64,000 bases of DNA, from positions 540,001-604,000 of the forward strand of contig NZ_CP009048.1 of NCBI RefSeq assembly GCF_000746525.1, written 5' to 3'. The position numbers and the translations under genes are program-made. Source of the DNA: Pseudomonas alkylphenolica (GTDB taxonomy: Bacteria; Pseudomonadota; Gammaproteobacteria; Pseudomonadales; Pseudomonadaceae). The stretch's first letter is position 1, and the number at the start of each line of letters is the position of its first letter. The notes under the pieces are model-generated. The model was not told where the DNA came from. It made no database searches and saw nothing but the letters and a program-made list of their open reading frames with translations. Of the stretch, positions 25,848-35,323 are shown in pieces.

Positions 25848-26123
25848 GTGCCACGTTCTCTGAAAAAAGGTCCTTTTATCGATCTTCACCTACTGAAGAA
25901 GATCGAAGTGGCGGCGGAAAAGAACGATCGCAAACCAGTTAAGACCTGGTCGCGCCGTTCGATGATCCTGCCACAAATGGTCGGTCTGACCATCGCGGTA
26001 CACAACGGTCGCCAACACGTCCCAGTTCTCGTGAACGAAGACATGGTCGGCCATAAACTGGGCGAGTTTGCCGGTACCCGCACTTATCGTGGGCACGTGG
26101 CTGACAAGAAAGCCAAGCGTTAA
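25848..26123 (+). CDS. rpsS: 30S ribosomal protein S19
   Basis: Head protein contacting S13 and the A-site tRNA side. The 91-aa product starts at GTG 25848 after AGAGGGATACGACA, giving [16 protein letters not shown], and contains the signature [20 protein letters not shown]. Eleven nt separate it from rplV. Confidence 0.98.
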
Positions 26124-26134
26124 GGGGTAAGGAA

Positions 26135-26467
26135 ATGGAAGTAGCCGCTAAGTTGTCGGGCGCTCGAATCTCCGCCCAGAAAGCCCGCTTGGTCGCCGAC
26201 CAGATCCGCGGGAAGAAGGTGGGCGAAGCGCTCAACCTGTTGGCTTTCAGCAGCAAAAAAGCCGCTGAAATCATGAAGAAAGTCCTCGAGTCGGCCGTAG
26301 CCAACGCCGAGCATAACGAAGGCGCAGACGTTGATGACCTGAAGGTCTCCACCGTTTTCGTCAACGAAGGGCGTTCGCTGAAGCGCATCATGCCGCGTGC
26401 CAAAGGCCGCGCTGATCGCATCGTCAAGCGGTCTTGCCATATCACTGTCAAGGTTGCGGACAAGTAA
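26135..26467 (+). CDS. rplV: 50S ribosomal protein L22
   Basis: Its beta-hairpin reaches into the exit tunnel near L4. The 110-aa product begins [20 protein letters not shown]; the hairpin tip region near [16 protein letters not shown] shows no deletion of the kind linked to macrolide resistance. Thirteen nt precede rpsC. Confidence 0.98.
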
Positions 26468-26480
26468 CGGAGTCGATCAG

Positions 26481-27167
26481 ATGGGTCAGAAAGTACATCC
26501 CACTGGCATTCGCCTGGGAATCGTCAAGGAGCACACCTCCGTCTGGTACGCAGACGGTCGGACTTATGCGGACTATTTGCTCGCAGATCTGAATGTGCGT
26601 GAGTACCTCCAAGACAAACTAAAAAGCGCGTCCGTTAGCCGTATCGATATCCATCGTCCGGCTCAAACTGCACGCATCACCATCCACACCGCTCGTCCAG
26701 GTATCGTTATCGGGAAGAAAGGTGAAGATGTTGAAAAACTGCGTCAGGACCTGACCAAGCAAATGGGTGTGCCTGTGCACATCAATATCGAAGAGATCCG
26801 CAAGCCGGAACTCGACGGTATGCTGGTTGCTCAGAGCGTAGCTCAGCAGCTGGAGCGTCGTGTGATGTTCCGTCGCGCCATGAAGCGCGCCGTACAGAAC
26901 GCTATGCGCATTGGTGCCAAAGGCATCAAGATCCAGGTGAGCGGTCGTCTCGGTGGTGCTGAAATCGCACGTACTGAATGGTATCGCGAAGGTCGTGTGC
27001 CGCTGCACACCCTGCGTGCTGATATCGACTATGCCACTTACGAAGCTCACACCACTTACGGTGTGATCGGTGTGAAGGTTTGGATTTTCAAAGGCGAAGT
27101 TATTGGTGGTCGCCAAGAAGAACTGAAACCACAAGCACCAGCGCCTCGTAAAAAAGCTGCTAAGTAA
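26481..27167 (+). CDS. rpsC: 30S ribosomal protein S3
   Basis: Part of the mRNA entry site and helicase with S4 and S5. The 228-aa product starts at ATG 26481 ([18 protein letters not shown]); the frame is open 28 codons upstream over rplV but without support. The KH domain GRPG-type loop ([17 protein letters not shown]) is clear. The C terminus is rich in P, A and K. Confidence 0.98.
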   Translation: MGQKVHPTGIRLGIVKEHTSVWYADGRTYADYLLADLNVREYLQDKLKSASVSRIDIHRPAQTARITIHTARPGIVIGKKGEDVEKLRQDLTKQMGVPVHINIEEIRKPELDGMLVAQSVAQQLERRVMFRRAMKRAVQNAMRIGAKGIKIQVSGRLGGAEIARTEWYREGRVPLHTLRADIDYATYEAHTTYGVIGVKVWIFKGEVIGGRQEELKPQAPAPRKKAAK

Positions 27168-27179
27168 GGGGTACGCCAA

Positions 27180-27593
27180 ATGTTGCAACCAAAGCGTACA
27201 AAATTCCGCAAGCAGATGACTGGCCACAACCGTGGTCTGGCACTGCGCGGTAGCAAAGTCAGCTTCGGCGAGTTTGCTCTGAAAGCTGTTGCTCGCGGTC
27301 GTCTCACCGCCCGCCAGATTGAGTCGGCACGTCGTGCTCTGACCCGTCACGTAAAACGTGGCGGTAAAATCTGGATCCGTGTGTTCCCGGACAAGCCGAT
27401 CTCCAAGAAGCCTCTCGAAGTGCGGATGGGTAAAGGTAAAGGTTCCGTGGAATACTGGGTTGCCCAGATCCAGCCAGGCAAAGTCCTGTACGAGATCGAG
27501 GGTGTTTCTGAAGAGCTGGCGCGTGAGGCTTTCGCCTTGGCAGCTGCAAAGTTGCCTCTCGCCACCTCCTTTGTTAAGCGGACGGTGATGTGA
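27180..27593 (+). CDS. rplP: 50S ribosomal protein L16
   Basis: Late assembly protein at the A site that helps accommodate aminoacyl-tRNA. The 137-aa product begins [19 protein letters not shown] and contains RIFPDKP-type and [13 protein letters not shown] segments, including the arginine/methionine-flanked loop hydroxylated in E. coli. Its TGA overlaps the rpmC start (TGATG). Confidence 0.98.
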
Positions 27594-27784
27594 TGAAAGC
27601 GAATGAACTTCGTGAAAAATCAGCACAGCAGCTGAACGAGCAACTGCTCGGCTTGCTGCGCGACCAGTTCAATCTGCGCATGCAGAAAGCAACTGGCCAG
27701 TTGGGGCAGTCGCACCTGCTCTCGCAAGTTAAGCGTGACATCGCTCGCGTGAAAACTGTGCTCAACCAGCAGGCAGGTAAGTGA
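27593..27784 (+). CDS. rpmC: 50S ribosomal protein L29
   Basis: Small two-helix protein near the tunnel exit. The 63-aa product [19 protein letters not shown] starts at ATG 27593, overlapping the last base of the rplP stop; the GTG three bases earlier is a poorer choice. Two nt separate it from rpsQ. Confidence 0.97.
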
Positions 27785-27786
27785 TC

Positions 27787-28053
27787 ATGGCTGAAGCTGA
27801 AAAAACCGTCCGTACGCTGACTGGCCGTGTCGTCAGCGACAAGATGGACAAAACCATCACCGTACTGATCGAGCGTCGCGTAAAGCACCCGATCTACGGT
27901 AAATACGTTAAGCGTTCGACTAAGCTGCACGCGCACGACGAAACCAACCAGTGCCATATCGGCGACAAGGTCTCCATCCGTGAGACTCGTCCGCTGGCCA
28001 AGACCAAAGCTTGGGCACTGGTTGAAGTTCTCGAACGCGCTGTTGAAGTCTAA
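27787..28053 (+). CDS. rpsQ: 30S ribosomal protein S17
   Basis: Primary binder of the 16S 5' domain with an OB fold. The 88-aa product starts at ATG 27787 ([20 protein letters not shown]); the in-frame GTG at 27781 overlaps the rpmC stop and is less likely. In E. coli rpsQ ends the S10 operon; here only 23 nt, without terminator, separate it from rplN. Confidence 0.97.
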   Translation: MAEAEKTVRTLTGRVVSDKMDKTITVLIERRVKHPIYGKYVKRSTKLHAHDETNQCHIGDKVSIRETRPLAKTKAWALVEVLERAVEV

Positions 28054-28076
28054 GGGCTAAGGGTCGGAGAAATTTT

Positions 28077-28445
28077 ATGATTCAGACTCAATCCATGCTC
28101 GATGTGGCCGATAACAGCGGCGCTCGTCGCGTCATGTGCATCAAGGTTCTCGGCGGTTCGCACCGCCGTTACGCCGGCATCGGTGACATCATCAAGGTAA
28201 CCGTCAAGGAAGCAATTCCGCGCGGTAAAGTGAAGAAAGGCCAAGTGATGACTGCTGTTGTAGTCCGCACTCGCCACGGTGTCCGTCGTGCTGACGGCTC
28301 CATCATCCGCTTTGATGGCAATGCTGCTGTTCTGTTGAACAACAAGCAAGAGCCGATCGGCACCCGTATCTTTGGGCCAGTGACCCGTGAACTTCGTACT
28401 GAGAAGTTCATGAAGATCGTCTCGCTCGCCCCAGAAGTGCTGTAA
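28077..28445 (+). CDS. rplN: 50S ribosomal protein L14
   Basis: Interface protein that forms bridge B8 and is the docking site of RsfS. The 122-aa product begins [20 protein letters not shown]. In E. coli this is the first gene of the separate spc operon; here it appears continuous with the S10 operon. rplX follows after 11 nt. Confidence 0.98.
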   Translation: MIQTQSMLDVADNSGARRVMCIKVLGGSHRRYAGIGDIIKVTVKEAIPRGKVKKGQVMTAVVVRTRHGVRRADGSIIRFDGNAAVLLNNKQEPIGTRIFGPVTRELRTEKFMKIVSLAPEVL

Positions 28446-28456
28446 GGAGATCCGAC

Positions 28457-28771
28457 ATGCAAAAGATTCGTCGTGACGACGAGATCATCGTGATCGCCGG
28501 CAAAGACAAAGGTAAGCGCGGTAAGGTGCTCAAGGTTCTCGCTGACGACCGTCTGGTCGTTGGTGGGATCAACCTGGTGAAGCGTCATACCAAGCCTAAC
28601 CCGATGTCGGGCGTACAAGGCGGTATCGTCGAGAAAGAAGCGCCACTGCACGCTTCCAACGTCGCCATTTTCAACGGCGAAACCAACAAGGCTGACCGCG
28701 TTGGTTTCAAAGTAGAAGACGGCAAGAAAATTCGTGTCTTCAAGTCGACCCAAAAAGCGGTTGATGCTTGA
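28457..28771 (+). CDS. rplX: 50S ribosomal protein L24
   Basis: Assembly initiator for the 50S subunit. The 104-aa product has the KOW-type motif [15 protein letters not shown] near the N terminus and ends in [11 protein letters not shown] strong AAGGAGATCCGAC precedes ATG 28457. Confidence 0.98.
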   Translation: MQKIRRDDEIIVIAGKDKGKRGKVLKVLADDRLVVGGINLVKRHTKPNPMSGVQGGIVEKEAPLHASNVAIFNGETNKADRVGFKVEDGKKIRVFKSTQKAVDA

Positions 28772-28791
28772 ACACTGCTAGGTAGAAGACC

Positions 28792-29331
28792 ATGGCACGA
28801 CTGAAAGAGATTTACCGGAAGGAAATTGCTCCGAAGCTTAAGGAAGAACTTAAGCTGGCGAACGTGATGGAAGTTCCGCGCGTTACCAAGATCACCCTGA
28901 ACATGGGTCTGGGCGAAGCTGTCGGCGACAAAAAAGTCATCGAACACGCTGTTGCTGACCTGGAGAAGATCACCGGTCAGAAAGCCGTTGTGACTTTCGC
29001 TCGGAAATCCATCGCGGGCTTCAAAGTCCGTGAGGGCTGGCCGATCGGCGTTAAAGTTACTCTGCGCCGCGATCGTATGTACGAATTCCTGGACCGCCTG
29101 CTGGCGATCTCCCTGCCTCGGGTTCGCGACTTCCGCGGCCTGAATGCCAAGTCCTTCGACGGTCGTGGCAACTACAGCATGGGCGTGAAAGAGCAGATCA
29201 TCTTCCCGGAAATCGACTACGACAAGATCGATGCTCTGCGCGGTCTGGACATTACCCTGACCACCACTGCCAAGAACGATGACGAAGGCCGCGCTCTGCT
29301 GCGTGCTTTCAAATTCCCGTTCCGCAACTGA
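28792..29331 (+). CDS. rplE: 50S ribosomal protein L5
   Basis: Binds 5S rRNA in the central protuberance with L18. The 179-aa product begins [20 protein letters not shown] and has the family signature around [19 protein letters not shown]. rpsN follows after 13 nt. Confidence 0.98.
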   Translation: MARLKEIYRKEIAPKLKEELKLANVMEVPRVTKITLNMGLGEAVGDKKVIEHAVADLEKITGQKAVVTFARKSIAGFKVREGWPIGVKVTLRRDRMYEFLDRLLAISLPRVRDFRGLNAKSFDGRGNYSMGVKEQIIFPEIDYDKIDALRGLDITLTTTAKNDDEGRALLRAFKFPFRN

Positions 29332-29344
29332 TTGGAGTAGGAAA

Positions 29345-29650
29345 ATGGCCAAGAAGAGCATGAAAAACCGTGAGCTGAAGCGTCAGCTCACTGTTGCCAA
29401 GTACGCCAAGAAGCGTGCCGAGCTGAAAGCGATCATCGTAAATCTGGAAGCAACTCCAGAAGAGCGTTTTGCCGCTGTCGTAGCTCTGCAGAAGCAACCA
29501 CGTGACGCCAGCGCTTCGCGCCTGCGTAACCGTTGCCGCATCACCGGTCGTCCACACGGCGTTTACCGCAAGTTCGGCCTCGGCCGTAACAAGCTGCGTG
29601 AAGCAGCAATGCGCGGTGACGTTCCAGGTCTGGTTAAAGCCAGCTGGTAA
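29345..29650 (+). CDS. rpsN: 30S ribosomal protein S14 (zinc-free form)
   Basis: Late-binding head protein of the 30S subunit. The 101-aa product starts at ATG 29345 ([15 protein letters not shown]); an upstream open frame over rplE is not used. It is the long C-minus type without CxxC zinc motifs, with [20 protein letters not shown] near the C terminus. It is followed by a 209-nt gap with terminators and a promoter, unlike in E. coli where rpsH follows closely. Confidence 0.98.
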   Translation: MAKKSMKNRELKRQLTVAKYAKKRAELKAIIVNLEATPEERFAAVVALQKQPRDASASRLRNRCRITGRPHGVYRKFGLGRNKLREAAMRGDVPGLVKASW

Positions 29651-29710
29651 GACGTACCGGCAGCGTCCGGGTGGCGGAAGAGCAATCTTCCGACCACCGG
29701 TGACTTTGCA

Positions 29711-29746
29711 ACGAAACAAGCCCCTTCTGGGGCTTGTTTCGTTTCT
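29711..29746 (+). terminator. Terminator between rpsN and rpsH
   Basis: A 14-bp stem ACGAAACAAGCCCC / GGGGCTTGTTTCGT with loop TTCT, followed by TTCT. It is strong and symmetric and appears to close the S10-rplNXE-rpsN transcript. Confidence 0.8.
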
Positions 29747-29762
29747 GGGAACTGTCTAGAAT
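29734..29762 (+). promoter_or_regulatory. Predicted promoter for the rpsH-rpmJ unit
   Basis: TTGTTT (29734-29739, within the 3' arm of the terminator), 17-nt spacer, TAGAAT (29757-29762). It would start transcription near 29769, giving a ~90-nt leader to rpsH. Confidence 0.5.
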
Positions 29763-29764
29763 GA

Positions 29765-29792
29765 CCGGCTCTCCTGAGCCCGGGTTTTTTGA
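29765..29792 (+). terminator. Second terminator-like hairpin before rpsH
   Basis: CCGGCTC pairs with GAGCCCGG (one bulged C), loop TCCT, then GGTTTTTT region. It overlaps the predicted start site, so it would act mainly on read-through from rpsN. Confidence 0.5.
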
Positions 29793-29859
29793 TCTGGTGC
29801 GCTCAGGCGACTGTAGTAGCCGAGAGGCTAATTTTTCTTGTATCAGGAGCGTCTAGCCC

Positions 29860-30252
29860 ATGAGTATGCAGGACCCGTTAGCGGACATGCTAACTCGCAT
29901 CCGTAATGCCCAGATGGCTGAAAAGTCCGTCGTAAGCATGCCTTCGTCGACTCTGAAGGTTGCGGTAGCCAAAGTTCTGAAAGACGAAGGTTACATCGCT
30001 GGCTATCAGGTCAGCAGCGAAGTAAAACCATCGCTTTCCATCGAGCTGAAATACTTCGAAGGCCGTCCGGTCATCGAGGAAGTCAAGCGCGTAAGTCGTC
30101 CAGGCCTGCGTCAGTACAAGTCCGTCGAAGAACTGCCGAAAGTACGTGGCGGTCTGGGCGTGTCTATCGTCTCCACCAACAAAGGTGTGATGACTGATCG
30201 TGCTGCGCGCGCTGCCGGTGTCGGCGGCGAAGTTCTCTGCACAGTGTTCTAA
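29860..30252 (+). CDS. rpsH: 30S ribosomal protein S8
   Basis: Central-domain primary binder; in E. coli the spc operon repressor. The 130-aa product begins [20 protein letters not shown] and ends with [20 protein letters not shown] and the GGEVLCTVF tail. Here it is the first gene after an internal terminator and promoter. ATG 29860 follows ATCAGGAGCGTCTAGCCC. Confidence 0.98.
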   Translation: MSMQDPLADMLTRIRNAQMAEKSVVSMPSSTLKVAVAKVLKDEGYIAGYQVSSEVKPSLSIELKYFEGRPVIEEVKRVSRPGLRQYKSVEELPKVRGGLGVSIVSTNKGVMTDRAARAAGVGGEVLCTVF

Positions 30253-30264
30253 GGGGGGATAAGC

Positions 30265-30798
30265 ATGTCTCGCGTCGCTAAGAACCCCGTTAAGCTGCCA
30301 GCCGGTGTCGAAGTCAAATTCGTCGGCCAACAGCTTTCGGTGAAGGGTGCCAAGGGCACTCTCGAACTGAATGTTCACTCGTCCGTAGAAGTTGTTGAAG
30401 AAGCTGGTGAGCTGCGTTTCGCTGCTCGCAATGGCGATCAACAAACTCGCGCAATGGCCGGTACCACCCGTGCCCTGGTTAACAACATGGTCCAAGGCGT
30501 AAGCCAAGGCTTCGAGCGTAAGCTCCAGCTGGTCGGTGTTGGTTACAAAGCACAAGCCAAAGGCACCGTGCTGAACCTGGCGCTTGGCTTCTCGCATCCA
30601 GTGGATTACGAACTGCCAGCGGGTATCACCGCTGAGACCCCAAGCCAGACCGATATCCTGATCAAGGGTATCGACAAGCAGCTGGTAGGTCAGGTGGCCG
30701 CTGAAATCCGCGACTTCCGTCCACCAGAGCCGTACAAAGGCAAGGGTGTGCGTTACGCGGACGAAGTCGTCCGTCGTAAAGAAGCCAAGAAGAAGTAG
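30265..30798 (+). CDS. rplF: 50S ribosomal protein L6
   Basis: Two-domain protein near the factor-binding site. The 177-aa product begins [19 protein letters not shown] and has the C-terminal signature [17 protein letters not shown]. Twelve nt after rpsH, ten before rplR. Confidence 0.98.
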   Translation: MSRVAKNPVKLPAGVEVKFVGQQLSVKGAKGTLELNVHSSVEVVEEAGELRFAARNGDQQTRAMAGTTRALVNNMVQGVSQGFERKLQLVGVGYKAQAKGTVLNLALGFSHPVDYELPAGITAETPSQTDILIKGIDKQLVGQVAAEIRDFRPPEPYKGKGVRYADEVVRRKEAKKK

Positions 30799-30808
30799 GG
30801 CCTAGCAA

Positions 30809-31159
30809 ATGACCGACAAAAAAGTTACTCGACTGCGTCGCGCTCGCAAAGCACGCCTGAAAATGCACGAACTCGAAGTCGTGCGTCTCTGCGTGTTCCG
30901 CTCCTCGCAGCACATCTATGCCCAGGTCCTTTCGGCCGACGGCAGCAAAGTCCTGGCCAGCGCCTCGACTTTGGACAAAGAACTGCGTGATGGCGCCACC
31001 GGCAACATCGACGCGGCCACTAAGGTTGGCAAGCTGGTAGCTGAGCGCGCGAAAGCCGCCGGTGTATCTCAAGTTGCCTTTGACCGTTCCGGCTTCAAGT
31101 ACCACGGCCGCGTCAAGGCGCTGGCTGATGCTGCTCGTGAAGGCGGGCTGGAGTTCTAA
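30809..31159 (+). CDS. rplR: 50S ribosomal protein L18
   Basis: Binds 5S rRNA with L5 in the central protuberance. The 116-aa product has a basic N terminus ([20 protein letters not shown]) and ends [15 protein letters not shown]. rpsE starts 3 nt later. Confidence 0.98.
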   Translation: MTDKKVTRLRRARKARLKMHELEVVRLCVFRSSQHIYAQVLSADGSKVLASASTLDKELRDGATGNIDAATKVGKLVAERAKAAGVSQVAFDRSGFKYHGRVKALADAAREGGLEF

Positions 31160-31162
31160 GTT

Positions 31163-31663
31163 ATGGCAAATAACGATCAAAAGCGCGACGAAGGCTACAT
31201 CGAGAAGCTGGTTCAAGTTAACCGCGTTGCCAAAACCGTAAAAGGCGGCCGTATCTTCACTTTCACCGCGTTGACCGTGGTTGGTGATGGTAAAGGTCGT
31301 GTTGGTTTCGGCCGTGGCAAATCGCGCGAAGTACCTGCTGCGATCCAGAAAGCTATGGAAGCTGCTCGTCGCAACATGATTCAGGTTGACCTGAACGGCA
31401 CCACTCTGCAGTACGCCACCAAGTCCGCCCATGGCGCGTCGAAGGTGTACATGCAGCCTGCCTCCGAAGGTACCGGTATCATCGCCGGTGGCGCAATGCG
31501 TGCCGTCCTGGAAGTTGCTGGCGTTCAGAACGTCCTGGCCAAGTGCTATGGCTCGACCAACCCTGTAAACGTGGTTCACGCCACTTTCAAGGGTCTGAAG
31601 GCTATGCAATCTCCTGAATCCATTGCTGCCAAGCGCGGCAAGAGCGTTGAGGAGATCCGTTGA
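31163..31663 (+). CDS. rpsE: 30S ribosomal protein S5
   Basis: Decoding-side protein with S4; mutations give spectinomycin resistance or ram phenotypes. The 166-aa product has [20 protein letters not shown] with an undamaged spectinomycin loop. It is directly coupled to rpmD, two nt downstream. Confidence 0.98.
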   Translation: MANNDQKRDEGYIEKLVQVNRVAKTVKGGRIFTFTALTVVGDGKGRVGFGRGKSREVPAAIQKAMEAARRNMIQVDLNGTTLQYATKSAHGASKVYMQPASEGTGIIAGGAMRAVLEVAGVQNVLAKCYGSTNPVNVVHATFKGLKAMQSPESIAAKRGKSVEEIR

Positions 31664-31665
31664 TC

Positions 31666-31842
31666 ATGGCTACCGTTAAAGTAACGCTGATCAAAAGCAC
31701 CGCCGGCCGTATCCCTAACCACAAACTGTGCGTTAAGGGTCTGGGTCTGCGCCGCATCGGTCACACTGTAGAAGTCCTGGATACTCCCGAGAACCGCGGG
31801 ATGATCAACAAGGCTTACTACATGCTGCGCGTCGAGGGTTAA
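31666..31842 (+). CDS. rpmD: 50S ribosomal protein L30
   Basis: Small non-essential 50S protein. ATG 31666 gives the usual 58-aa [20 protein letters not shown]; an in-frame TTG six bases upstream overlaps the rpsE stop and is not preferred. Three nt before rplO. Confidence 0.97.
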   Translation: MATVKVTLIKSTAGRIPNHKLCVKGLGLRRIGHTVEVLDTPENRGMINKAYYMLRVEG

Positions 31843-31845
31843 TCG

Positions 31846-32280
31846 ATGAAACTCAATGATCTGAGTCCAGCGCCGGGTTCCCGTCGCGAGAAGCATCGTC
31901 CGGGTCGTGGTATCGGTAGTGGTTTGGGTAAGACTGGTGGCCGTGGTCACAAAGGTCAAACCTCCCGCTCCGGTGGCACCATCGCTCCAGGCTTTGAAGG
32001 CGGTCAACAGCCGCTGCACCGTCGTCTGCCGAAATTCGGCTTTGTTTCCCTGAAAGCCATGGACCGCGCCGAAGTGCGTCTGTCCGAGCTGGCCAAAGTG
32101 GAAGGCGACGTTGTCACCGTGCAATCCTTGAAGGATGCCAACGTGATTAACCAGAACGTACAGCGTGTGAAAATCATGCTGTCGGGCGAAGTTACTCGCG
32201 CGGTCACCATCAAGGGTATCGCAGCCACCAAAGGTGCGCGTGCGGCTATCGAAGCAGCTGGCGGCAAGTTCGAGGAATAA
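31846..32280 (+). CDS. rplO: 50S ribosomal protein L15
   Basis: Late assembly protein reaching deep into 23S rRNA. The 144-aa product has the Gly/Arg/Lys-rich extension [20 protein letters not shown] and a globular C-terminal half. Its TAA abuts the secY ATG with no gap. Confidence 0.98.
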   Translation: MKLNDLSPAPGSRREKHRPGRGIGSGLGKTGGRGHKGQTSRSGGTIAPGFEGGQQPLHRRLPKFGFVSLKAMDRAEVRLSELAKVEGDVVTVQSLKDANVINQNVQRVKIMLSGEVTRAVTIKGIAATKGARAAIEAAGGKFEE

Positions 32281-33612
32281 ATGGCTAAGCAAGGTGCTCT
32301 CTCTTCGCTCGGCAAAGGCGGGATGTCTGAACTTTGGGCTCGTCTGCGTTTTCTGTTCCTGGCGATCATCGTCTATCGGATAGGCGCACACATCCCAGTT
32401 CCAGGTATCAACCCGGACCGGCTGGCGGAACTGTTTCGACAGAATGAGGGGACCATTCTTAGCTTGTTCAACATGTTTTCCGGCGGCGCGCTGGAACGGA
32501 TGAGCATCTTTGCGCTGGGGATCATGCCGTACATTTCGGCATCGATCATCATGCAGCTGATGACCGCCGTCAGCCCGCAGCTGGAGCAGTTGAAGAAGGA
32601 AGGTGAAGCTGGCCGTCGCAAGATCAGCCAGTACACCCGCTACGGCACCGTAATCCTGGCGCTGGTCCAGGCCATTGGCATGTCCATTGGTCTGGCCGGT
32701 CAGGGCGTGGCGTTTTCTGCTGACTTTGGCTTCCATTTCGTTGCGGTTTCCACTTTTGTGGCCGGCGCAATGTTCATGATGTGGCTGGGTGAGCAGATCA
32801 CGGAGCGCGGTGTAGGCAACGGTATCTCGATGTTGATCTTCGCAGGTATCGTCGCCGGTCTTCCGAGAGCAATCGGGCAGTCTTTCGAGTCTGCACGTAC
32901 AGGCGATATCAACATTTTCGCTCTGGTCGCTATCGGTTTGCTGGCAGTAGCGATTATCGGTTTTGTGGTGTTCATTGAGCGTGGTCAGCGTCGTATCGCC
33001 GTTCACTACGCCAAGCGTCAGCAGGGCCGCAAGGTCTTCGCTGCGCAGACCAGCCACTTGCCGCTGAAAGTGAACATGGCGGGCGTTATTCCTGCCATTT
33101 TCGCGAGCAGCATCTTGCTGTTCCCGGCTTCGCTGGGTGCCTGGTTCGGTCAGTCCGAAGGTATGGGCTGGTTGCAGGACATCTCGCAGTCGATCGCTCC
33201 TGGTCAGCCGTTGAATATTCTGCTGTTTAGTGCAGGGATTATTTTCTTCTGCTTCTTCTATACGGCGTTGATGTTCAATCCGAAAGACGTAGCGGAGAAC
33301 CTGAAGAAGTCCGGTGCCTTTATTCCGGGCATCCGTCCAGGTGAGCAGTCGGCGCGCTACATTGATGGCGTTCTGACCCGCTTGACCATGTTCGGTGCTC
33401 TTTATATGACGGCCGTCTGTCTGCTTCCCCAGTTCCTGGTGGTTGCTGCAAACGTTCCGTTCTACCTTGGCGGGACCTCGTTGCTGATTGTGGTAGTGGT
33501 TGTGATGGACTTCATGTCCCAAGTACAATCGCACCTCGTTTCGCACCAGTACGAATCCCTGATGAAGAAAGCCAACCTGAAAGGCTACGGTGGCAGCGGT
33601 TTGCTGCGCTGA
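32281..33612 (+). CDS. secY: Protein translocase subunit SecY
   Basis: Channel of the general secretion pathway in the inner membrane. The 443-aa product has ten predicted membrane helices, the plug and lateral-gate regions, and the SecY signatures [20 protein letters not shown] and the [20 protein letters not shown] cytoplasmic loop. Located as usual in the ribosomal operon between rplO and rpmJ, balancing translocon and ribosome synthesis; secE is at 6476. Confidence 0.99.
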
Positions 33613-33640
33613 TAGACCCTTAAGGTTCGAGGAGTTGGTG

Positions 33641-33757
33641 ATGAAAGTTCGTGCATCGGTGAAAAAGCTGTGCCGTAACTGCAAGATTATTCGCCGCGAA
33701 GGTGTTGTTCGAGTAATTTGCAGTGCGGAACCACGTCACAAGCAGCGCCAAGGCTGA
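33641..33757 (+). CDS. rpmJ: 50S ribosomal protein L36 (zinc-binding form)
   Basis: A 38-aa protein beginning [20 protein letters not shown]. It has the zinc ribbon set Cys11, Cys14, Cys27 and His33, so it is the C-plus form; pseudomonads often carry a zinc-free paralogue elsewhere for zinc limitation. ATG 33641 follows CGAGGAGTTGGTG. It is the last gene before a terminator and the alpha operon promoter. Confidence 0.96.
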
Positions 33758-33774
33758 GTGTGATTTGCGCTACA

Positions 33775-33811
33775 AACCCAGCAGCTAGTGCGCTGCTGGG
33801 TTGATTATTTG
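33775..33811 (+). terminator. Terminator after rpmJ
   Basis: AACCCAGCAG / CTGCTGGGTT (33775-33802) with loop CTAGTGCG, followed by GATTATTTGTTT. It closes the rpsH-rpmJ unit; the T-rich tail is interrupted. Confidence 0.7.
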
Positions 33812-33829
33812 TTTCTACAGCGATATTAT
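33801..33829 (+). promoter_or_regulatory. Alpha operon promoter
   Basis: TTGATT (33801-33806, its first two T being the end of the terminator stem), 17-nt spacer, TATTAT (33824-33829, 5 of 6), then a CTCGCGCCC discriminator. The start near 33836 leaves a ~53-nt leader to rpsM. Confidence 0.65.
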
Positions 33830-33888
33830 CTCGCGCCCTATTTCTTGGCTTCCGGGGCGTAGGTAGCTGTCAATTGGAGTCCCACTGA

Positions 33889-34245
33889 ATGGCCCGTATT
33901 GCAGGCGTCAACATTCCAGATAACAAGCACACTGTTATCTCGCTGACCTACATCTATGGTGTTGGTCGCACTACTGCACAGAAAATCTGTGTAGAGACTG
34001 GGGTCAACCCAGCCGCTAAGATCAAGGATCTGAGCGACGAGCAGGTTGAATCGCTGCGTACTGAAGTTGCGAAGTACATCACCGAAGGTGATCTGCGCCG
34101 TGACATCAACATGAAAATCAAGCGGTTGATGGACCTGGGTTGCTACCGCGGCCTGCGTCATCGTCGGGGTCTGCCAGTACGCGGTCAGCGTACCAAGACC
34201 AACGCGCGTACCCGTAAGGGCCCGCGTAAGCCGATCCGCAAGTAA
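33889..34245 (+). CDS. rpsM: 30S ribosomal protein S13
   Basis: Head protein forming bridge B1 and touching the P-site tRNA with its basic tail. The 118-aa product begins [19 protein letters not shown] and ends in [18 protein letters not shown]. First gene of the alpha operon (rpsM-rpsK-rpsD-rpoA-rplQ). Confidence 0.98.
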   Translation: MARIAGVNIPDNKHTVISLTYIYGVGRTTAQKICVETGVNPAAKIKDLSDEQVESLRTEVAKYITEGDLRRDINMKIKRLMDLGCYRGLRHRRGLPVRGQRTKTNARTRKGPRKPIRK

Positions 34246-34275
34246 TCGCACCAGCGAATCGACAGGAATTTAGAA

Positions 34276-34665
34276 ATGGCAAAACCTGCTGCTCGTCCTC
34301 GTAAAAAAGTCAAAAAGACAGTGGTTGATGGCATCGCCCACATCCACGCGTCTTTCAACAACACCATCGTGACCATCACCGATCGTCAAGGTAACGCTCT
34401 GTCTTGGGCTACCTCCGGCGGTTCGGGTTTCCGCGGTTCCCGCAAGTCCACCCCGTTCGCTGCTCAAGTAGCTGCTGAGCGTGCTGGTCAAGCTGCGCTG
34501 GAATATGGTCTGAAGAACCTCGACGTCAACGTCAAGGGTCCAGGTCCAGGTCGTGAGTCCGCTGTTCGTGCTTTGAACGGTTGTGGCTATAAGATCGCCA
34601 GCATCACCGACGTGACGCCAATCCCGCATAACGGGTGCCGTCCGCCGAAGAAGCGCCGCGTGTAA
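34276..34665 (+). CDS. rpsK: 30S ribosomal protein S11
   Basis: Platform protein near the mRNA exit. The 129-aa product contains [20 protein letters not shown] and the C-terminal [15 protein letters not shown]. Start ATG 34276 follows ACAGGAATTTAGAA; rpsD is 15 nt downstream. Confidence 0.98.
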   Translation: MAKPAARPRKKVKKTVVDGIAHIHASFNNTIVTITDRQGNALSWATSGGSGFRGSRKSTPFAAQVAAERAGQAALEYGLKNLDVNVKGPGPGRESAVRALNGCGYKIASITDVTPIPHNGCRPPKKRRV

Positions 34666-34680
34666 TCAGGAGACAGATAA

Positions 34681-35301
34681 ATGGCACGTTACATTGGTCC
34701 AAAATGCAAACTGTCTCGTCGTGAAGGCACCGATCTGTTCCTGAAGAGCGGCGTTCGCGCTCTGGAATCGAAGTGCAACATCGAAGCAGCCCCAGGTATC
34801 CACGGCCAACGCCGTGGCCGTCAGTCCGACTACGGCACCCAGCTGCGCGAGAAACAAAAAGTACGTCGCATCTATGGCGTTCTCGAGCGTCAGTTCAGCG
34901 GTTACTACAAGGAAGCAGCCTCCAAGAAGGGTGCAACCGGCGAGAACCTGCTGCAGCTGCTCGAATGCCGTCTGGATAACGTCGTTTATCGTATGGGCTT
35001 TGGCGCTACTCGTGCCGAATCCCGTCAGCTGGTTTCGCACAAAGCGATCAGCATCAACGGCAAGACTGTAAACATTCCGTCCTACCAAGTTCGTCCGGGT
35101 GACGTGGTCGCGGTTCGCGAGAAGTCGCAGAACCAGCTGCGCATTGTTCAAGCCCTTGAACTGTGTGCCCAGCGTGGCCGCGTTGAGTGGGTAGATGTGG
35201 ATGCTGCCAAGAAGTCGGGCGTTTTCAAGAACGTTCCTGCTCGCAGCGACCTGTCCGCCGACATCAACGAAAGCCTGATTGTCGAGCTCTACTCCAAGTA
35301 A
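34681..35301 (+). CDS. rpsD: 30S ribosomal protein S4
   Basis: Nucleates 30S body assembly, helps unwind mRNA at the entry and in E. coli represses the alpha operon. The 206-aa product begins [20 protein letters not shown] and has an S4 domain ([20 protein letters not shown]) in the middle. A single cysteine in the N-terminal region indicates the zinc-free type. Confidence 0.98.
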   Translation: MARYIGPKCKLSRREGTDLFLKSGVRALESKCNIEAAPGIHGQRRGRQSDYGTQLREKQKVRRIYGVLERQFSGYYKEAASKKGATGENLLQLLECRLDNVVYRMGFGATRAESRQLVSHKAISINGKTVNIPSYQVRPGDVVAVREKSQNQLRIVQALELCAQRGRVEWVDVDAAKKSGVFKNVPARSDLSADINESLIVELYSK

Positions 35302-35323
35302 GGGCTAGAAAATAGGTGCATCC

